Assembly (NCBI GenBank): GCA_964434345.1
Contig: CAYSUY010000002.1
Location: 1 to 64,000, forward strand
Direction of reading: 5' to 3'
Origin: CAIOSQ01 sp964434345
GTDB taxonomy: Bacteria; Pseudomonadota; Alphaproteobacteria; CACIAM-22H2
DNA: 64,000 nucleotides
A model generated the notes under the pieces. It did no database searches and was not told the origin of the DNA. It saw only the letters and a list, made by a program, of their open reading frames with translations. Positions 59,211 to 64,000 of the stretch are shown here, piece by piece. The translations under genes and the position numbers were made by a program. Positions within the stretch are counted from its first letter, which is position 1, and each line of letters opens with the position of its first letter.

Positions 59211-60938
59211 TCAGACTGCCTTTGCTTCGCGATACTGGCGTAGCGCCTCGTCGACGCTCTCCACATAGACCACCGCCGGGGACCGGATGCCATGGACCAG
59301 CAAGGCCCGGCGCGCCTCCGGGTCGGCGCCGGCGACGAATAGCCGCACGCCCCGCCGCCCGGCCTTGTGCGCCAGCCCCTCGATGACATGCGCGCCCGTG
59401 GAATCGAGAAACGGGACGGACGCGAAATCGATCACGAGCGCGCGATGGGAATCCGAGATCCGGTCGAGGACCGATCCGATCGACGACGCCGCCCCGAAGA
59501 AGAACGCGCCGGTGATGCGGTAGACGACGATCTCCGGATCGGCGCCACCGGCAGCGCCCGGCCCCACTCCCGGAGCCAGCGCGTCGGGAATGTCCTCGCC
59601 CACCAGCGGCGTCCGTGCCTCCACACCCGTGGCCCGTGACATGCGATGGATGAACAGCACCGACCCCAGGGCGAACCCGACGACGATCGCCTCGGTCAGG
59701 TCGCGCAGAACGGTCAGCAGGAAGGTGGCGGCGAGCACCGCGGCGTCGCCCCATCCCGATCGCACGAGCGCGCCGATCGCCGTGCGCTCCACCATGTTCC
59801 ACGACACCACCACGAGCACGCCCGCGAGCGCCGCCAGCGGAACGAAGGCGGCGAGCGGTGCCGCGATCGCCATGAAGGCCAGTAGGAACACCGCATGCAG
59901 CATGCCCGCGACGGGCCCCTGCGCGCCCGCACGCACGTTCGTCGCCGTGCGCGCGATCGTGCCGGTCACGCAGAACCCGCCGAACAGCGCGGTTCCGACA
60001 TTGGCGATTCCCTGCGCGACCAGTTCGCAATTCGATCTGTGCCGTCGTCCACTCATGCCGTCAGCGACGACGGCGGAAAGCAGCGACTCGATGGCGCCCA
60101 GGAGCGCGAAGGAGACGGCTGACGGCAGGACCTCGACGATCCGCGCCATCGACAGGTCGGGCAGCGCCGGTGCGGGCAGGCCGCTCGGGATGCCGCCGAA
60201 CTGCGAACCGATGGTCGACACGTTCAGCCCGAGCGCCGCTGTCGCCACCGATGCCCCCGCGACACCCAGCAGCATGCCCGGCCAATGGGGACGCAGAACC
60301 CTGAGGGCGACGATGACGGCGGCCGTGCCCAGGGACAGCGCGATCGCCGCCGGCGACGCGCTCGGCAAGGCGCTCCACAAGGCCGGCAGTTTCTCGAGCA
60401 GCGGACCCGGCTCCGGGCCGTCCAGGACGAGCCCCAGCAACTCGCGCAGCTGGCTCGCGAAGATGATGACGGCGATCCCCGCAGTGAAGCCGACGGTGAC
60501 CGGAAACGGAATGAACTTGATGAACGTGCCGAGCCGCAGCCACCCGACGGCCGACAACATCAGTCCCGACAGGAAGGTCGCGAGGATCAGCCCGTCCATC
60601 CCGTGGCGCGCGACGGTCGCCCCCACCAGAACGATGAAGGCACCGGCGGGGCCGCCGATCTGGAAGCGCGATCCACCGAGAGCCGATACCAGAAATCCTC
60701 CGACGATCGCGGTATAGAGCCCCTGGGCGGGGCTCGCGCCCGACGCGATGGCGATCGCCATCGACAGCGGGAGCGCGACGATCGCGACCGTCAGCCCGGC
60801 CAATGCGTCCTTGCGGAGCTTGTCGACGCCATATCCCTCGCGCAGGACGGTGACGAGCTTCGGGGTGAACAGGTCCGCGAACCCCGTGGCCTCCACCGGC
60901 GCGGTCGCGCCACGCGTGCCGTGATGCCGTCGTGCCAT
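59211..60938 (-). CDS. SulP-family inorganic anion transporter with STAS domain
   Basis: A 575-residue inner-membrane carrier with about 12-14 helices, e.g. LAGLTVAIVALPLSMAIAIASGASPAQGLYTAI near the start and VVADGMSGRRHRSNCELVAQGIANV in the family signature region. The last 110 residues make a STAS domain (IVVYRITGAFFFGAASS; LVIDFASVPFLDSTGAHVI with the Asp-Ser of the switch). Members carry sulfate, bicarbonate or C4 acids. GAGGGAG just before ATG 60938 decides the start; the ATG at 60956 is six codons longer. Neighbour of prpF (21-base gap). Confidence 0.92.
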   Translation of the reverse strand: MARRHHGTRGATAPVEATGFADLFTPKLVTVLREGYGVDKLRKDALAGLTVAIVALPLSMAIAIASGASPAQGLYTAIVGGFLVSALGGSRFQIGGPAGAFIVLVGATVARHGMDGLILATFLSGLMLSAVGWLRLGTFIKFIPFPVTVGFTAGIAVIIFASQLRELLGLVLDGPEPGPLLEKLPALWSALPSASPAAIALSLGTAAVIVALRVLRPHWPGMLLGVAGASVATAALGLNVSTIGSQFGGIPSGLPAPALPDLSMARIVEVLPSAVSFALLGAIESLLSAVVADGMSGRRHRSNCELVAQGIANVGTALFGGFCVTGTIARTATNVRAGAQGPVAGMLHAVFLLAFMAIAAPLAAFVPLAALAGVLVVVSWNMVERTAIGALVRSGWGDAAVLAATFLLTVLRDLTEAIVVGFALGSVLFIHRMSRATGVEARTPLVGEDIPDALAPGVGPGAAGGADPEIVVYRITGAFFFGAASSIGSVLDRISDSHRALVIDFASVPFLDSTGAHVIEGLAHKAGRRGVRLFVAGADPEARRALLVHGIRSPAVVYVESVDEALRQYREAKAV

Positions 60939-60959
60939 GGCGCTCCCTCGCCGCAAGGC

Positions 60960-62126
60960 CTAGCCGCGCGCGACGAACGCAGCCGCCGCCGATGCGGGAA
61001 CCGCGACCTCGCCACGCATGAGACGGCGCGCGGTCCGGAACAGGACGGCCGATAGCGCGCTCCACCCATCGCCGTCGCGCCGCACGACGGCACCGACCGA
61101 CACCAGGCCCGACGGGTTGGCGACACGCACCTCCCCGCTGGCATCCGCCGGCCGCGACACGCGGTTGGGTATCGATCCGGGTATCTGCGTCGCGACACCG
61201 AGATTGAGGCCCCCGGTGCCCGGAATCGCCTTGTGCGCGCGTTGCATCGAGATCATGCGCGTGGCGACGTCGAAACGGTCGGGCTCGATCATCTCGCCAT
61301 CCAGGGCACGGAACCGTCGCGGCGACGCGACGAGCGCGATGCGCGGGGTCTGCAATCCGATCTCGTCCGGCCGCGCGCCCAGCCCGCACAATACGCCTGC
61401 GGCGCGACGGATGCGCTCCAGGGCATCCATCACGGCGGGTCGCGCCTCGATCGCCTCGGGCGTTTCCGTCCCATCGAGCCCGAAGACCGCCGCGTCGACA
61501 TAGGCTATGGGCGAGGTCGCATCGACGATCGACACGTCGAACGTCGCGCCGCCCCCAAGATCCACCCGGTCGATGACCGCGCCGGTCGGCAGCAATCGGC
61601 CCGTCACGGCGCCTCCAGGATCGAGAAAATCAAGACGGATCCGCGCCCCCGTCCCGGCCACGCCCGCGATCGCGTAATCGCCCTCGACGCATGCCAGGCC
61701 GCCGCGCACATCGAAGCGCGCATGGATCAGCTTGCGCGTGTTGGTCTGGTGAATGCGAACCGTCACCTCGCCGTCGCCGGCACGCACCAGCCCCTCGTCG
61801 ACGGCAAACGGACCGACGGCCGACGACAGGTTCCCGCAATTATTCGACCAGTCGGCGACCGGCGCGTCGACGGCCAGTTGCACGAACGTGTAGTCGATGT
61901 CTGCGTCCGGATGCGTCGAGGGCCCGATGATCACCGCCTTGGACAACGACGAGAGACCACCCCCCATGCCGTCGAGCTGGCGACCATAGGGATCCGGGCT
62001 GCCGATCGCGCGCAGCAGAACGCGATCGATATCCTCCCGTGCGACGGGAAGATCGCGCGCGTGGAAGAACAATCCCTTGCTCGTGCCGCCGCGATAGAAG
62101 GCACAGGGAACGAAACGCTGGCTCAT
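60960..62126 (-). CDS. prpF: PrpF-family methylaconitate / oxalomesaconate isomerase
   Basis: A 388-residue diaminopimelate-epimerase-fold isomerase of the PrpF family. Marks are FYRGGTSKGLFFHA at the start, GMGGGLSSLSKAVII (Lys63) and NNCGNLSSAVGPFA (Cys97), and IHQTNTRKLIHARFDVRG. PrpF shifts the double bond of 2-methyl-trans-aconitate so that aconitase can use it in the methylcitrate cycle. Its neighbour, only seven bases upstream, is an aconitase (see next), the standard AcnD-PrpF pair. Alternatives in the same family are GalD-like 4-oxalomesaconate tautomerase, but the aconitase favours PrpF. Confidence 0.88.
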   Translation of the reverse strand: MSQRFVPCAFYRGGTSKGLFFHARDLPVAREDIDRVLLRAIGSPDPYGRQLDGMGGGLSSLSKAVIIGPSTHPDADIDYTFVQLAVDAPVADWSNNCGNLSSAVGPFAVDEGLVRAGDGEVTVRIHQTNTRKLIHARFDVRGGLACVEGDYAIAGVAGTGARIRLDFLDPGGAVTGRLLPTGAVIDRVDLGGGATFDVSIVDATSPIAYVDAAVFGLDGTETPEAIEARPAVMDALERIRRAAGVLCGLGARPDEIGLQTPRIALVASPRRFRALDGEMIEPDRFDVATRMISMQRAHKAIPGTGGLNLGVATQIPGSIPNRVSRPADASGEVRVANPSGLVSVGAVVRRDGDGWSALSAVLFRTARRLMRGEVAVPASAAAAFVARG

Positions 62127-62133
62127 GCCGTCC

Positions 62134-64000
62134 TCATGCCTGGCCTGCCCGGCCCATCATCTCGCGCCACACGAATGGAAGGATCCCGCCATGGCGCCAA
62201 TAGGCGATATCCTCCGGCGTATCGAGGCGAATCGTGAGACCGATCACCTCGGCACGCCCGTCCGCGCGCAGGATGCGACAGCGCGCCTCGCCCCGCACGG
62301 GAAACGCGTCGTCGAGTCCCTCGATGTCGAAGACCTCGCTGCCGTCGAGGCCGAGCGACCGCGCGGTCGTGCCAACGCGAAACTGAAGCGGCAGGACGCC
62401 CATCCCGACCAGATTGGTCCTGTGGATGCGTTCGAAACCTTCCGCGATGATCGCCTTGACCCCGAGAAGCGCGACGCCCTTCGCGGCCCAGTCCCGCGAC
62501 GACCCGCACCCGTAATTGCGTCCCGCCACGACGACCAGAGGCACGCCGCGACCGGCATGGCGCTGCGCGGCGTCAAAGACCGGCATCGTCGTTCCATCGG
62601 GATGCAACCGCGTGACGCCGCCCTCGACGCCTGGGACCATAAGGTTGCGCAAACGGATATTCGCGAAGGTCGCCCGGATCGCGACATCGTGGTTGGAACG
62701 CCGCGTCGTGTAGGTGTTGTAGTCGGCCGGCAGGACGCCGCGTGAATCCAGGAACAGCGCCGCCGGTGTCCCCGGGCTGATCGCTCCCGAAGGCGAGATA
62801 TCGTCCGTCGTGGTCGAATCGCCGAGAATGACGAGCGGGCGGGCACCGCGGATGTCGTGCGCCGTCGGCGTGGCGCGCGACAGACCATCGAAATAGGGCG
62901 GCCGTCGCACATACGTGCTCGCCGGATCCCAGGCGAAGAGCGCAGACGGCCCGCGCGCCAGTTCATCCCACGCCGGACCGCCGTCGAACAGGTCGCGATA
63001 GGCGTCGGTGAACCGCTCGGGCCGATAGCCGTCCGCGACGACGGCGGCGATCTCGTCTTCTCCGGGCCAGATGTCGCGCAGATGCACGGGGTCGCCCGCA
63101 GCATCCCGTCCCAGAGGATCCCGCGTCAGGTCACAGGTCATGCTTCCCGCGATCGCGTAGGCCACCACCAGCGCCGGCGACGCGAGATAGGCGGCGCGGA
63201 CATGCGGGTGAACGCGGCCCGGGAAGTTGCGGTTGCCCGAAATCACCGCGGCCGTGACAAGCCGCCCGGCCTCGATCGCCGCTGCGATCGGCGGATCGAG
63301 CGGCCCCGATCCGCCGTTGCAGGTCGTGCATCCGAACCCCACGACGTGGAAGCCGAGCGCGTCGAGCGGCGCCTGGAGCCCGGCCCGCGCGAGCACCTGC
63401 GCCACCACATGGCTCCCGGGTGCGAGCGACGTCTTGACATGAGGCTTCGTGCGCAGGCCGCGCGCGACCGCGTTGCGCGCCAGCAGGGCTGCCGCGACCA
63501 TGCCGCCAGGGTTCGACGTGTTGGTGCAGCTTGTTATCGCCGCGATCACCACATCCCCGTCCCGCACGCCATCTGCGACCGCCGCGGGCGAACGGCCCGC
63601 CAGGCTCCGGCAGTGGCCCGGAAACTCCGCCGCCGCACGATCGAGATCGATCCGCTCCTCGGGGTTGCGCGGCCCCGCGATGGACGGCCGGATACGTCCC
63701 AGATCGATCGGCACGACCTCGTCGAAATCCGGTGCGGGGTCGCCCGGCTCGCGCCACAGGTGCTGCGCGCGCGCATAGGCCTCGACAAGGCGGACATGAT
63801 CCGGCGTCCGTCCAGTCATCGCGAGATACGCCGCCGTCCGATGGTCGATCGGAAAATACACCGCCGTGGCGCCGTATTCGGGCGCCATGTTGGCGATGGT
63901 GCCGCGATCCGCCACCGCGAGTTGCGCGAGCGCGGGGCCGAAGAACTCCACGAACTCGCCGACCACGTCGCGCGCACGCAGGGCCTCGGTGATGGCCAGA
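62134..64000 (-). CDS. acnD: aconitase-family 2-methylcitrate dehydratase, 3' part (N-terminus beyond window)
   Basis: At least 622 residues of an aconitase A-type protein whose start lies outside the window. The [4Fe-4S] ligands are seen as Cys in SCTNTSNP and two in GFGCTTCNGGSG; NRNFPGRVH follows (usual NRNFEGR with Glu replaced by Pro). The swivel domain GDSTTTDDISPSG, AGRNYGCGSSRDWAAKG (substrate-binding Arg) and GFERIHRTNLVGMGVLPL complete the family. It dehydrates 2-methylcitrate (AcnD) or isomerises citrate (AcnA). The seven-base distance to prpF points to AcnD. No prpB or prpC is visible here. The internal ATG at 63966 is not its start. Confidence 0.85.
   Translation of the reverse strand, partial: LAITEALRARDVVGEFVEFFGPALAQLAVADRGTIANMAPEYGATAVYFPIDHRTAAYLAMTGRTPDHVRLVEAYARAQHLWREPGDPAPDFDEVVPIDLGRIRPSIAGPRNPEERIDLDRAAAEFPGHCRSLAGRSPAAVADGVRDGDVVIAAITSCTNTSNPGGMVAAALLARNAVARGLRTKPHVKTSLAPGSHVVAQVLARAGLQAPLDALGFHVVGFGCTTCNGGSGPLDPPIAAAIEAGRLVTAAVISGNRNFPGRVHPHVRAAYLASPALVVAYAIAGSMTCDLTRDPLGRDAAGDPVHLRDIWPGEDEIAAVVADGYRPERFTDAYRDLFDGGPAWDELARGPSALFAWDPASTYVRRPPYFDGLSRATPTAHDIRGARPLVILGDSTTTDDISPSGAISPGTPAALFLDSRGVLPADYNTYTTRRSNHDVAIRATFANIRLRNLMVPGVEGGVTRLHPDGTTMPVFDAAQRHAGRGVPLVVVAGRNYGCGSSRDWAAKGVALLGVKAIIAEGFERIHRTNLVGMGVLPLQFRVGTTARSLGLDGSEVFDIEGLDDAFPVRGEARCRILRADGRAEVIGLTIRLDTPEDIAYWRHGGILPFVWREMMGRAGQA

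Overview
The window is about 68% GC and packed with protein genes. It has no rRNA, tRNA, CRISPR array, insertion sequence or recognisable prophage. Several features point to an alphaproteobacterium (possibly Rhizobiales or Rhodospirillales; genus not decidable from this window): the run thioesterase - rplM - rpsI - argC next to metY, a CoA-binding protein and an enoyl-CoA hydratase-like protein; an S9 protein with an alanine-rich N-terminal extension; a PHA synthase tail; and many TRAP, dipeptide-ABC and CoA-dependent catabolic genes. Genes commonly overlap by 1-4 bases (ATGA, TGATG), so most belong to long operons.

Layout. 1-5.2 kb: end of phaC, asd, a 46-residue membrane peptide, a FemAB/GNAT-like acyltransferase and a threonine-synthase-like enzyme on +; a gamma-carbonic anhydrase-like protein and argC on -. 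5.2-10.2 kb: rpsI/rplM with a clear promoter and terminator, a PaaI thioesterase, an ECHDC3-like crotonase, a CoA-binding protein, a GDT1-type cation transporter and metY. 10.2-14.1 kb: two MFS carriers, a 118-residue unknown protein and a ribokinase-family kinase. 14.2-26.9 kb: two dipeptide-type ABC transporters. System 1 has its ATPases divergent from its permeases and binding protein. System 2 is complete in one operon. With them are a class-I glutamine-amidotransferase-like protein, a Rid protein and a crotonase. 26.9-36.6 kb (-): an operon for a 2-oxoacid dehydrogenase (E1 alpha with a frameshift, E1 beta, E2), enoyl-CoA hydratase, acyl-CoA dehydrogenase, FadJ-like enzyme, thiolase and iron-type alcohol dehydrogenase. 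36.7-48.6 kb: a Cys/His-rich unknown protein, hyuB/hyuA, a TRAP transporter (Q, M, P), a TetR regulator, two paired acyl-CoA dehydrogenases and a class III CoA-transferase. 48.7-51.8 kb: an ABC-F ATPase, two YeeE/YedE half-transporters and a BigR/SqrR-type ArsR repressor. 51.8-58.0 kb: an enolase-superfamily dehydratase, a GlpK-like kinase, two coupled flavoproteins and an SDR. 58.0-64.0 kb: pcaF, a SulP/STAS anion transporter, prpF and a truncated aconitase (acnD-like).

The most interesting pattern is a 14-base near-palindrome, TGRNTCRYKRTTCA, found four times, each time between genes: between E1 alpha and the unknown protein, twice between hyuA and the TRAP operon where it brackets a probable promoter, and upstream of the CoA-transferase promoter. 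The TetR gene sits in the middle. I infer one regulon of about 22 kb that imports an organic acid (TRAP), loads it on CoA (class III CoA-transferase), desaturates it (paired acyl-CoA dehydrogenases), opens or carboxylates an intermediate (HyuAB) and finishes it by beta-oxidation plus 2-oxoacid dehydrogenation. The substrate is unknown. A second clear regulatory unit is the Cys-pair repressor with its own operator beside the sulfur-type YeeE/YedE genes.
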